Of a stretch of DNA of 36,623 nucleotides, positions 7,551-14,951 are shown piece after piece. This DNA comes from Parvularcula oceani (GTDB lineage: Bacteria; Pseudomonadota; Alphaproteobacteria; Caulobacterales; Parvularculaceae): NCBI RefSeq assembly GCF_000733125.1, contig NZ_JPHU01000019.1, positions 1-36,623 of the forward strand, in the 5' to 3' direction. Position numbers and translations under genes: made by a program. The number at the start of each line of letters is the position of its first letter. Position 1 is the stretch's first letter. Under the pieces are notes generated by a model. It was not told the origin of the DNA. It was given only the letters and a program-made list of their open reading frames with translations, and made no database searches.

Positions 7551-8421
7551 TTAGTTTTCGGGGGCTGATGATCTCATCGTCTCACGCGGTTGCCTGGTCT
7601 GCAAAGCGTATTGTGCAGGAGCCAGGTTGCCGAGCGCCATGTGAGGCCGGCTCTCGCCCAAGTCGACCCGCCAGCTCTCGATCTGCTGGCGGGCTTCGAC
7701 CAGTGTCTCGAACCAGTGGACGTTCAGGCACTCGTCCCGGAGCGAGCCGCCCAACGACTCGATGTGGGCATTGTCGGTCGGCGTTGCGGGGGCGGGAGAA
7801 GTCGAGGCGGACCTTGTGGTGGTAGGCCCAGAGACGGGCGATCTACCCGGTGAACTCTGCGCCCCCGGATCACGTCCGGGGCAGGCTGTTGTCCGCGAAC
7901 AAGGCCTTCGGCGCACCGCGTGAACGAACGAGGCGGTTCAGCACCTCGGCGACGTTCTCGCCGCGCAGACGGTAGCCGACCTCGATCGCCAGGCACTCGC
8001 GCGTGAAGACATTGATCACGGTGAGGGCCCTGATCTTCTGCCCGCTCACCAGCTGGTCGTGGACGAAGTCCAGGCTCCAGGCCTCGCCCGGTGCCATCGG
8101 CTGACATCGCGCCTCCCGATGCATCGCCATCTTCCGGCGGCGCGGCCGTTTGGACCTGAGGGCTAGGCCTTCCTCGCGGTACAGCCGATAGACCCGGTTG
8201 CGGCCGACCTCCCAGCCCTCCCGCCTGAGCAGGATGTGGACCCGCCGGTAGCCATAGCGGACCCTCGTGGCGACGATCTCATGCATCCGCTGCCGCAACT
8301 CGAGAAGCGGGTTGGTCGTCAGGACCTTCCGCTGGGTGGACCGGTGCTGCCGCGTCAGCTTGCAGGCCCGGCGCTCGCTGTAGCCGTGGCTCTCCACCAC
8401 GTAGGCGACGACCTTCTTCAT
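7551..8421 (-). pseudogene. IS3 OrfB transposase, broken by an insertion, a stop and a frameshift
   Basis: From 'MKKVVAYVVESHGYSERRAC' the frame holds the HTH_21 region and the first Asp ('AWSLDFVHDQLV'), ending at 'PKALFADNSLPRT'. The second Asp motif should read ADNGPEF. Instead a GC hairpin insertion near 7868-7886 shifts the frame. The restored frame then meets a TAG near 7847 and needs another shift near 7795 to reach 'TPTDNAHIESLGGSLRDECL', which carries the catalytic Glu. It is clearly dead. The tail 'HMALGNLAPAQYA' is typical of the family. Confidence 0.85.
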
Positions 8422-8699
8422 CAGCGCCGGTCCGGGACCTTTTTGACAGGACGTCCTGCAGCACGGCCTCGCCCGCGGCTCAGATCCGCGACCAGCCGCT
8501 TCAGCCGAGCGTTCTCCTCCTGGACCTGACATCGCTCGCGAACCTGATCGCTCTCGAGCCCGGCGTACCTCTTCTTCCAGCGGTAGAAGGTCTGCTCGGT
8601 GATCCCCGTCTGCCGGACCAGATCCGCTACCGGCATCCCCATCTCCGCCTGCTTCAGGACGGCGACGATCGGCTCGACCGAGTACCTCTTGCGCTTCAT
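8421..8699 (-). pseudogene. IS3 OrfA (HTH_Tnp_1), frameshifted at its end
   Basis: The start 'MKRKRYSVEPIVAVLKQAEM' and 'GITEQTFYRWKKRYAGLESD' are the usual HTH_Tnp_1 OrfA, followed by a short leucine-zipper-like helix ('EENARLKRLVADLS'). After 'ADLS' the frame goes wrong. The expected continuation 'AVLQDVLSK' is readable in a neighbouring frame from about 8480, so one base has been gained or lost. The coding start has a good GGAGGA site just upstream. It belongs with the broken OrfB next to it. Confidence 0.78.
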
Positions 8700-8739
8700 G
8701 GCGTCCTCCTTCTCCTCGTCGGAGCCGCCCGAAAACTAA

Positions 8740-9647
8740 GAGTCCGCGCGAGAAGTCATGAGGTCCGAGCGATACGCCGGGTGAGGAGCATGGCGGAAGC
8801 AGCGTAGAGGAAGGCGGCGGGGGAGGCGGTGGTGCTTTCTGCGTCCTTCCAGAGCCTGCGGTTCCGCCCGAGCCAGGCGAAGGTTCGTTCGACGACCCAT
8901 CGGCGCGGTTGGACGACGAAGGTGGACTGGCCGCGTACGCCCTTGACGATCTGGAGCGGGACCGCACTAGCATCGCGGGCACGCGGTCCATGGTAGCCTC
9001 CGTCGGCGTAGACGAGGTCTGCGAAGGGGAAGCGCGAGCGAGAAGCCGTTACGAGCGGGCCTGCCGCGTCGCGGTCCTGCACGCTGGCAGGGCCGACCTG
9101 CACCACGAGCAGCCTGCCATCCGTGTCCACGAGGGCGTGCCGCTTGCGACCGACGATCTTCTTGCTGCCATCGTAACCACGCGGCCCGCCTGCCTCTGTC
9201 GTCTTCACGGACTGGCTGTCCATGACGGCGGCGGAGGGGCTGGCCTCGCGGCCTGTCCGCTCACGGTCGATCACGCCGAGGGCACGGGCCATGCGCTCGA
9301 AGACGGCTTCGTCGCGCAGGCGGGCGAACCAGTGCCGGACTGTACCTTCGGGCGGGAAGCTCTTCGGCAGGAACGCCCAGGGGCATCCGGACCTGAGCAC
9401 GTAGAAGATCGCCTCGATGATCCGGCGCATTGGCCACTTCCGAGGGCGGCCCATCCGGCAAGGTGGCGGCAGGAGCGGCCTTACCGCCCTCCACTCCGCA
9501 TCGGTCAGGTCGGATGGATAGCGCAGCCCCTTCCGGCTATGCTGCGCGCGGGTGGCTGGCGTCCACATCGCGGTCTCCCAGAGACATCAAGCACCTCCAG
9601 GAATCACGCGGCCGCCAGCCACTCAACCCGACTTCTCGCGCGGGCTC
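8740..9647 (-). mobile_element. IS5-family element (IS1031-like), 908 bp, nested in the IS3
   Basis: The inverted repeats are GAGTCCGCGCGAGAAGTC at 8740 and GAGCCCGCGCGAGAAGTC read from 9647 on the other strand, with one mismatch in 18. TAA is duplicated at 8737-8739 and 9648-9650, the TNA-type duplication of the IS1031 group. Its target was the right terminal repeat of the surrounding IS3. The transposase frame is intact, so this is the younger of the two insertions. Confidence 0.92.
8756..9568 (-). CDS. IS5-family (IS1031-like) transposase, full length
   Basis: The 270-residue protein has the DUF4096-like N-terminal region ('RYPSDLTDAEWRAVRPLLPP', 'LRSGCPWAFLPKSFPPEGTV') and a DDE domain. 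The catalytic residues are D117 ('AVMDSQSVKTTE'), D189 ('LVYADGGYHGP') and E227 ('WVVERTFAWLGRNRRL'). It spans nearly the whole element with no interruption, so it may still be active. A shorter start after the first 15 or so residues is possible, but the ATG at 9568 gives the usual family length. Confidence 0.9.
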   Translation of the reverse strand: MWTPATRAQHSRKGLRYPSDLTDAEWRAVRPLLPPPCRMGRPRKWPMRRIIEAIFYVLRSGCPWAFLPKSFPPEGTVRHWFARLRDEAVFERMARALGVIDRERTGREASPSAAVMDSQSVKTTEAGGPRGYDGSKKIVGRKRHALVDTDGRLLVVQVGPASVQDRDAAGPLVTASRSRFPFADLVYADGGYHGPRARDASAVPLQIVKGVRGQSTFVVQPRRWVVERTFAWLGRNRRLWKDAESTTASPAAFLYAASAMLLTRRIARTS

Positions 9648-9686
9648 TAAGTCACGATCTGGACCACTTTCGGCATGTCACCTCAA

Positions 9687-10019
9687 TCAGGTGCAGGTGC
9701 TAAGAAAGAGGACCGGAAGAAAGAGCCAGGCTGCCGCAGGCATTGCGCTCGCCGCGAGCAGGACCGCCAGGCGCGGCAGGATTCTCTCCTCCTCAGTCCG
9801 CCTGTACCACGCGAACAGGCGCCAGAGGAGCAGGGCGTGAAGGCCGAGGAGACCGGCCGCACCTGCCGCGAGGACCGGCTTGACGAGGCGGGAAAGGCCG
9901 CTCTGGCAGAGAACGCCGTGGCCGCCATAGAGCCAGACGAAGACGAGGCTCCAGAGGAGATAGGCCGAGACGAGCGCCAGCAGTCTGGTCAGCGGCGCGC
10001 CGCGCCAGCCTCCGGTCAT
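9687..10019 (-). CDS. Small membrane protein at the end of the cox operon
   Basis: This 110-residue protein has three hydrophobic segments (about 12-34, 45-70 and 83-107). It starts at an ATG that overlaps the stop of the subunit I+III gene as ATGA, so it is translationally coupled to the oxidase. I do not recognise a family. Its size and place suggest an accessory or fourth oxidase subunit, or an assembly factor. There are few charged residues apart from 'WYRRTEEERILPR' between helices two and three. The gene ends 20 bp before the IS3 right end, so a lost downstream gene is possible. Confidence 0.7.
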   Translation of the reverse strand: MTGGWRGAPLTRLLALVSAYLLWSLVFVWLYGGHGVLCQSGLSRLVKPVLAAGAAGLLGLHALLLWRLFAWYRRTEEERILPRLAVLLAASAMPAAAWLFLPVLFLSTCT

Positions 10020-12514
10020 GCGCCGCCTCCCGTCATGAGCATGAAGAGCACGACCGCGCCCGTGCCGGCGGCGTAGAGCTGCCACAGCCTGTGCGCCCGC
10101 ACCTCGGTCCTCCTGGCGGCTGACGCGTAGCCGCGGCGCTCTCGCAAGGCAGCGTAGAACGCGGCGAGGGCGCCGATCAGCGCATGAAGGGCCCCATAGG
10201 CGGCTGCGACGGCGAGGGCCGCGAAATAGGCGTGGGTCGGCGCGCGGCCCAGGAGCTGCGCGAAGAGGCCGGCGAAGCCGAACAGCGCGAGGAGGGAGGC
10301 GGCTGCGGCGAGAAGGAGGAGGCGCTGAGCGCCGCTGCCCGCCGCGGCTCGCGGCGCGAAGAGGCCTAGTCCGCCAGCGCCGATGAGGCCTGTTCCCGCC
10401 GCCGCGAGCAAGACAGGGTTCGGCGACGCGGGAGCCGGCGGCGGCCAGCCGGGGGCGGACACGTTCAGGAAGAGGAAGCCGAAGACGAGCGCGCCGAACA
10501 GCGTGCCGTTCGCCATTAGGGTGAAGACCATGCCCCAATAGCTCGGCGCGGCCGGACTTTCCGTGTGCGGCGGCACCGATGTGCCGAGGCCGGCATCGAG
10601 GGCGCCGAAATCGCGCTTGAGGCCGCTTTGCCACAACCAGCGCCAGGCGCAGACCGCGACGCCCGAAAGACCCAGCAGCGACACCCAATAGAGCTTGAAC
10701 AGGACGCAGAGCACGAAGGCGCAAAGGCACGCCGCCGTCAGCAGCGGAATGAAGGTCGGCTTGGGATAGATGAGGATCTGGTCCGGCTCGCCGGTGAGCG
10801 CATGGACGCCCAGGGTCTCGCGCCAGCCGTTCCTGACGGCGGAGAGATAGCCGTGGCCGGAGGCGAGGCGGGCGCCAAGGCTCTCGTCGGTCCAGGCGGG
10901 GTCGCGCGCCTCGACCCTCGGCAGGGCGGCGAGATTGTAGGCTGGGGAGGGTGTCGGCATCTGCCATTCCAGCGTTCCGGCGCGCCAGGGATCGCGCAGG
11001 CTCGCTCGGCTGAAGCGGAGCGTCAGGACGGTGTCGACCAGAACCAGAGCGAAGCCGAAGGCGAGGACGAAGGACGCCACGGAGGACAAGAGGTTCAGCG
11101 CGTCCCATGCCGGCTCGGCTGGGTAGTCCGCGATGCGCCTCCGCATGCCCAGCAGGCCGGTCAGATGCATCGGCAGGAACGAGGCGTTGAAACCGAGGAA
11201 GATCAGCCAGAAAGCGGTGCGGCCGAGCACCGGATATGTCGCCTTGCCGGTCAGATGCGGCAGCCAGTAATAGAGGCCCGCCAGCACCGGGAAGAGGAAA
11301 CCGCCGATCAGGACGTAGTGCAGGTGCGCGACCACGAAATAGGTGTCGTGCGCCTGAAGGTCGAAGGGGACGAGCGCCACCATGACCCCGGTCAGTCCCC
11401 CTGCGGTGAAGACGAAGAGGAAGCCCAGTACGTAGAGCATGGGCAGCTCGAGGCGCGGACGGCCCTTCAGCAGGGTGGCGATCCAAGCGAAGATCTGCAC
11501 GCCTGTCGGGAAGACCACGAGGAGGCTGGCCGCCGAGAAGAAGGCGAGCGACAGGTCGGGAATGCCGGTGGCGAACATGTGGTGGGCCCAGAGGCCGAAG
11601 CTGATGAAGCCCTGCGCGATCAGGCCTGCGACGAGCCAGCTATAGCCGACGATTGGCCGGCCGCTCAGCGTCGGCAGCACGGTCGAGACGACGCCCGCCG
11701 CCGGCAGGAAGATGATGTAGACCTCCGGATGGCCGAACAGCCAGAAGAGGTGCTGCCAGAGCAGCGGGTCGCCGCCGAGCGCAGGGGTGAAGAAGGGCCA
11801 GCCGAAAGCCCGTTCGAGCTCGAGGAGGATCGAGCCGAGGATCAGCGGCGGAAAGCCGAACAGCATCATCGCGGCGGTGACCCACAGATACCAGGCGAGG
11901 ATCGGCATGCGTGACAGCGACATGCCGCCAGTGCGGACCTTCAGTACCGTGACCATGAACTCGACCGCCGCGCAGACCGCGGAGACCTCAACGAAGGTGA
12001 CCCCGAGAAGCCAGACGTCCGCGTTGATCCCGGGCGAATAGGGCTTGCTCGACAGCGGCGTATACATGAACCAGCCGCCGTCGGGCGCCGCTCCCAGAAG
12101 GAGCGCGACCAGCAGGATCGACCCGCCGAACAGATAGCACCAGTACCCGAAGGCGCTTAAGCGCGGGAAGGCGAGGTCGCGTGCGCCGAGCAGCTTGGGC
12201 AGCATGTAGAGCGTGAAGCCCTCGATCAGCGGGATCGCGAAGAGGAACATCATCACCGTGCCGTGCATGGTGAAGACCTGATTGTAGGCCGCAGGCGTCA
12301 GCCATTGCGTCTCCGACGTCGCCAGCTGTGCCCGGATCATCATCGCGAGCACGCCGCCGACGAAGAAGAAGCAGAACGCGGTGGCCATGAACCGTTTGCC
12401 GATGACGGTGTGGTTGACCGCGGCGAGGGCGCGCCAGCCCCGCGGCGGCGCCCACACCTCCTCGAACGCCCTGTGCAGGCGCAGGGGATCGTGCTCGCCC
12501 GGCCCCAGGGTCAT
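10016..12514 (-). CDS. Heme-copper oxidase subunit I fused to subunit III (CoxN/CtaD-like)
   Basis: The protein is 832 residues: a subunit I domain (about 25-560) followed by a shortened subunit III-like domain (about 640-832, from 'SYWGMVFTLMANGTLFGALV'). The metal ligands are present: H84 ('FTMHGTVMM', low-spin heme), H262 with Y266 ('FGHPEVYI', CuB and the His-Tyr crosslink), H311/H312 (CuB), H397 (high-spin heme) and H399. E264 and the D-channel aspartate D113 ('GARDLAFPRLS') are kept. The D-channel Asn seven residues on is S120. The K-channel Lys of 'PTGxK' is Q340 ('FPTGVQIFAW'). These changes and the I+III fusion resemble the alternative coxMNOP oxidases rather than the main aa3 enzyme. 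It reduces oxygen in the inner membrane. The start overlaps the subunit II stop by ATGA. Confidence 0.93.
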   Translation of the reverse strand: MTLGPGEHDPLRLHRAFEEVWAPPRGWRALAAVNHTVIGKRFMATAFCFFFVGGVLAMMIRAQLATSETQWLTPAAYNQVFTMHGTVMMFLFAIPLIEGFTLYMLPKLLGARDLAFPRLSAFGYWCYLFGGSILLVALLLGAAPDGGWFMYTPLSSKPYSPGINADVWLLGVTFVEVSAVCAAVEFMVTVLKVRTGGMSLSRMPILAWYLWVTAAMMLFGFPPLILGSILLELERAFGWPFFTPALGGDPLLWQHLFWLFGHPEVYIIFLPAAGVVSTVLPTLSGRPIVGYSWLVAGLIAQGFISFGLWAHHMFATGIPDLSLAFFSAASLLVVFPTGVQIFAWIATLLKGRPRLELPMLYVLGFLFVFTAGGLTGVMVALVPFDLQAHDTYFVVAHLHYVLIGGFLFPVLAGLYYWLPHLTGKATYPVLGRTAFWLIFLGFNASFLPMHLTGLLGMRRRIADYPAEPAWDALNLLSSVASFVLAFGFALVLVDTVLTLRFSRASLRDPWRAGTLEWQMPTPSPAYNLAALPRVEARDPAWTDESLGARLASGHGYLSAVRNGWRETLGVHALTGEPDQILIYPKPTFIPLLTAACLCAFVLCVLFKLYWVSLLGLSGVAVCAWRWLWQSGLKRDFGALDAGLGTSVPPHTESPAAPSYWGMVFTLMANGTLFGALVFGFLFLNVSAPGWPPPAPASPNPVLLAAAGTGLIGAGGLGLFAPRAAAGSGAQRLLLLAAAASLLALFGFAGLFAQLLGRAPTHAYFAALAVAAAYGALHALIGALAAFYAALRERRGYASAARRTEVRAHRLWQLYAAGTGAVVLFMLMTGGGA

Positions 12515-13177
12515 GCTCCCTCCAGCCCGGAAAGAACGGCGGCAAAGCCGTCCGGCTCATGGACCCTCACCTCGAAGTCCATGAGGCTGTGCCCGACGCC
12601 GCAGAATTCGGCGCAGAGACCGCCCATCGCGCCGGCGGCATCGGCTTCGAGCATGATGGTGTTGATCCGCCCCGGAACGGCATCGATCTTACCGCCGAGG
12701 CGCGGGATCCAGAAGCTGTGAATGACGTCCGTGCTGGTCACGCGGAAAGCGACAGGCACACCCGCAGGCAGGTGGAGAACGTTCTCGCTATCCGGAGCGC
12801 CGGGAGCGTCCGGATAGCTGAACGTCCACCCCCACTGCGCTGCCACCGCATCGACCGTCAGCTCCGGCGTTCGGGTCCGCCCGACCCAGGCGTCGCTGAG
12901 GAGCAGGGCGTAGATGAGAAGCGCGAGGAGCGCGACGGACGGAAAACCAAGGCCGAGCGCGCCGACGAAGACGCCTTCGGGCAGGCGATGGCCGCGCCGC
13001 TTTTTCCGAAAGGAATAGAGCGCCACGGCCATGACACCGAGGAGAATCGCCGCGGAGCTTGCGGTCAGGACCAGCGTCAGCATGCCGAAGCGTTCCGCCG
13101 AGGGGCCGGCGGCGTCCAAGGCGGAATAGTCGCCCGAACAGGCGGTCAGGAGGATGGACGCGAGGGCGGCGCCGCAT
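12511..13177 (-). CDS. Cytochrome c oxidase subunit II (CoxM-like lipoprotein, CuA)
   Basis: The protein has a lipobox ('ASILLTACSGDYS'), two membrane helices ('LTLVLTASSAAILLGVMAV' and 'FPSVALLALLIYALLL') and a cupredoxin domain. The CuA ligands are complete: His in 'DVIHSFWIP', then 'CAEFCGVGHSLM' with two Cys, His and Met. There is no C-terminal cytochrome c domain, so it should take electrons from a soluble or membrane cytochrome c. The start is a problem: the only ATG with a good ribosome site (ACAGGAG then ATG at 13177) is one base out of frame with the lipoprotein signal. No ATG, GTG or TTG occurs in frame before the lipobox. Either there is a one-base error or frameshift near 13160, or an unusual start is used. 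Confidence 0.85.
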
Positions 13178-13209
13178 AAACTCCTGTCCCGTCCTGCCCG
13201 GAGCCTCCC

Positions 13210-13689
13210 ATGGTCAGTCCTCTTCGTCCCCGCCGCGACTACGAACTCAAATCCGTCGTCGCCGTGGCCGGTCACCCCGTGCACGTCATGCTCGTCAACT
13301 TTCCCATCGCCCTGACCAGCGCGACCCTGGGCAGCGATCTGTTCTATTGGTGGTCGGGCGATGCCTTCTTCGCACGCACGGCGCTGTGGACGAGCGGCTG
13401 GGGCTTCGCCCTGGGAGTCGCTTCGGCCGTGTCGGGCTCGGCCGAGCTGATACTCGCGCCGGGGATCCGGCGCCGGCCGGAAGTCTGGAGCCACGCCATC
13501 GCCGCCATGATGCTGCTGGCGGTCATCGGCGCGAACTGGGCCCTGCGCCTCGTCTACGGGATCGAGGCGGCGCTGCCCTGGGGGCTGTTCCTGTCCTTCC
13601 TCGGCTTCGGCGCCGTCGGGCTGGCAGGCTGGCATGGGGGCAAGCTGGTCTTCGAGCATCAGATCGGCATGGAGATCGAGGAGAGATAG
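13210..13689 (+). CDS. DUF2231 membrane protein
   Basis: The 159-residue protein opens with 'LKSVVAVAGHPVHVMLVNFP', the DUF2231 signature in which a His-Pro-x-His stands before the first helix. Four hydrophobic helices follow. The family is of unknown function but is often found beside cytochrome c oxidase or redox membrane genes, as here. It is divergent from subunit II, with 32 bp between the starts. Its 3' end overlaps the convergent CopD-like gene by 31 bp. The conserved His pair could bind heme or copper, which is inference only. Confidence 0.85.
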   Translation: MVSPLRPRRDYELKSVVAVAGHPVHVMLVNFPIALTSATLGSDLFYWWSGDAFFARTALWTSGWGFALGVASAVSGSAELILAPGIRRRPEVWSHAIAAMMLLAVIGANWALRLVYGIEAALPWGLFLSFLGFGAVGLAGWHGGKLVFEHQIGMEIEER

Positions 13690-14150
13690 TCGCGAAGACC
13701 ACCCGGCGTGCGCACCCACTCCGGCAGGACGGAGAGCGAGAGATCGGGCTCGCCGAGGACGAGGAACAGGATAGCGGCGATCGCCACCGCGGTGACGCCG
13801 ACTGCGGGCTTCGTCCAGCGCTGGCCGTACCTTGCATGTCCCTCGTCCAGCAGGCGCAGGAGCCGCGCAATCCAGATATTCACGCCGACGAGAGCCGAGA
13901 CGAAGGCGAGCTTGACGAACATCCAGCCATGCAGGGCGTCGGCGACGAAGAGAAGGATCGTGCCCGAGGCGATGGTCGCGAAGGCGGCGGGCGCGAGGAT
14001 CGCGGTCAGGGTGAAGTGGCTGGCATAGCGGATGCGGTTCGCCTCGGCCTCGTCCTCGGGCCTCTCCTGCAGGAGGAGGCCCGGCAGGTAGAGCAGGCCT
14101 GCGCCCCACAGAAGGAGACCGATGATGTGGAGCGCCTTGAGCCAGGCCAT
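13659..14150 (-). CDS. CopD/HemJ-like four-helix membrane protein
   Basis: The protein is 163 residues with four hydrophobic helices and an N-terminal 'MAWLKALHIIGLLLWGAGLL', the His-containing first helix seen in CopD-domain and HemJ-like (UPF0093) proteins. A second His ('ASHFTLTAILA') begins helix two. Such helix-buried His pairs often bind heme or copper. The start shares one base with the stop of ctaG (TGATG), so the two are translationally coupled and probably both serve oxidase copper delivery or assembly. A specific role, copper import or heme handling, cannot be decided from this sequence. Confidence 0.75.
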   Translation of the reverse strand: MAWLKALHIIGLLLWGAGLLYLPGLLLQERPEDEAEANRIRYASHFTLTAILAPAAFATIASGTILLFVADALHGWMFVKLAFVSALVGVNIWIARLLRLLDEGHARYGQRWTKPAVGVTAVAIAAILFLVLGEPDLSLSVLPEWVRTPGGLRDYLSSISMPI

Positions 14151-14863
14151 CAGGCCGATCTCGCCGTCTCGCCGCGGATCACCGGCAGCAGGCACAGAAC
14201 GCCCGCCGCCAGATAGGGCAGGCTGCCGGGCACCCACATGATGAGACCGGCGAGCTGCTGATCGCTCAGCGGCGAGAGGCCGTAGGGCAGGGTGGTGAAG
14301 AGATGCGGCTCGTAGAGCGGGCGTCCGGCGAAGGTCAGAAGCGCGCCGAGGAGCCCCATCTGCATCATGGTGCCGAGCAGCGCTATGGCGGCATCGAGCC
14401 GTGCCTCGGTCCGCAGCGCGGCGTGCCAGAGCGCGACGGCGCTGCCGAGAAGGCTGAGCTCCATCACCCAATAGATCAGGTCGTTCGACAGCGCGGCGCT
14501 GTAGGCGGAAGGGATGTGCCAGCCCCACAGGACGAGAAGGTGCAGGAGGCTCGCGGGAAGAGCGGGAAGAAAGGGACGCGACACCCTCAGGCCGAGGGCC
14601 AGGCACGGCGCGGCCAGCGCGATCAGGATCACGTGATGGACCGACCGGGCCGAGAAGAGGGACACGCTGAGTGAACAGAGCGGAGAGACGAAGGCGGCCA
14701 GCAGGAGCGCGAACGCGATGCTGCTCCACAGGGGGTCGTGCCGCCACAGAAGGAGGAGGCCGCTCAGGAGGCCGATCAAAAGAACAGGATCGAGATTCCA
14801 TGCGGCAGGAAGGTCCGCAGGCCCAATGGCGGGACCGCAATACGAATCTCCTAGCGCTGTCAT
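14150..14863 (-). CDS. ctaG: Cytochrome c oxidase assembly factor, caa3-type CtaG family
   Basis: The 237-residue protein has six or seven hydrophobic helices. The segment 'SPLCSLSVSLFSARSVHHVI' followed by 'APCLALGLRV' matches the caa3_CtaG family, whose usual form is 'SPLxxLsdxLFSaHMvqH'. His residues occur at 'RSVHHV', 'LLHLLVLWGWHIP' and 'WHAALRTE'. The family helps load copper into heme-copper oxidases, which fits the oxidase genes at 10016-13177. The ATG at 14863 has an AGCAGGA ribosome site. A longer frame to 14944 has no such support. It lies 88 bp downstream of the enolase-superfamily gene. Confidence 0.85.
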   Translation of the reverse strand: MTALGDSYCGPAIGPADLPAAWNLDPVLLIGLLSGLLLLWRHDPLWSSIAFALLLAAFVSPLCSLSVSLFSARSVHHVILIALAAPCLALGLRVSRPFLPALPASLLHLLVLWGWHIPSAYSAALSNDLIYWVMELSLLGSAVALWHAALRTEARLDAAIALLGTMMQMGLLGALLTFAGRPLYEPHLFTTLPYGLSPLSDQQLAGLIMWVPGSLPYLAAGVLCLLPVIRGETARSA

Positions 14864-14951
14864 AATCCTGCTGAAAGGTTGGCCTGGTGCGCACCAAAGT
14901 AGCACGCAAGCTTCGTCCGGACCACTGAGAAAGGGGCAGGGCAAAGCAACT

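Larger units (their letters stand above)
7535..9666 (-). mobile_element. Decayed IS3-family element, interrupted by an IS5
   Basis: The left end is TGGTCCGGTCCCAGGGTTAG, followed by TTTTCGGGGG. The right end, read from 9666 on the other strand, is TGGTCCAGATCGTGACTTAG, followed by TTTTCGGGCG. The right repeat is recognisable only after removing the IS5 at 8740-9647. orfA and orfB lie on the minus strand and both carry frameshifts. No target duplication is seen at 7535/9666, suggesting later rearrangement. The element truncates merR on one side and ends 20 bp from the cox gene cluster on the other. Confidence 0.82.

Noticed and set aside
10565-11914. A 449-codon plus-strand frame inside the oxidase gene
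   Set aside because: It is antisense to subunit I, very rich in Arg, Glu and Gln, and has no recognisable domain. It is a shadow created by high GC codon use.
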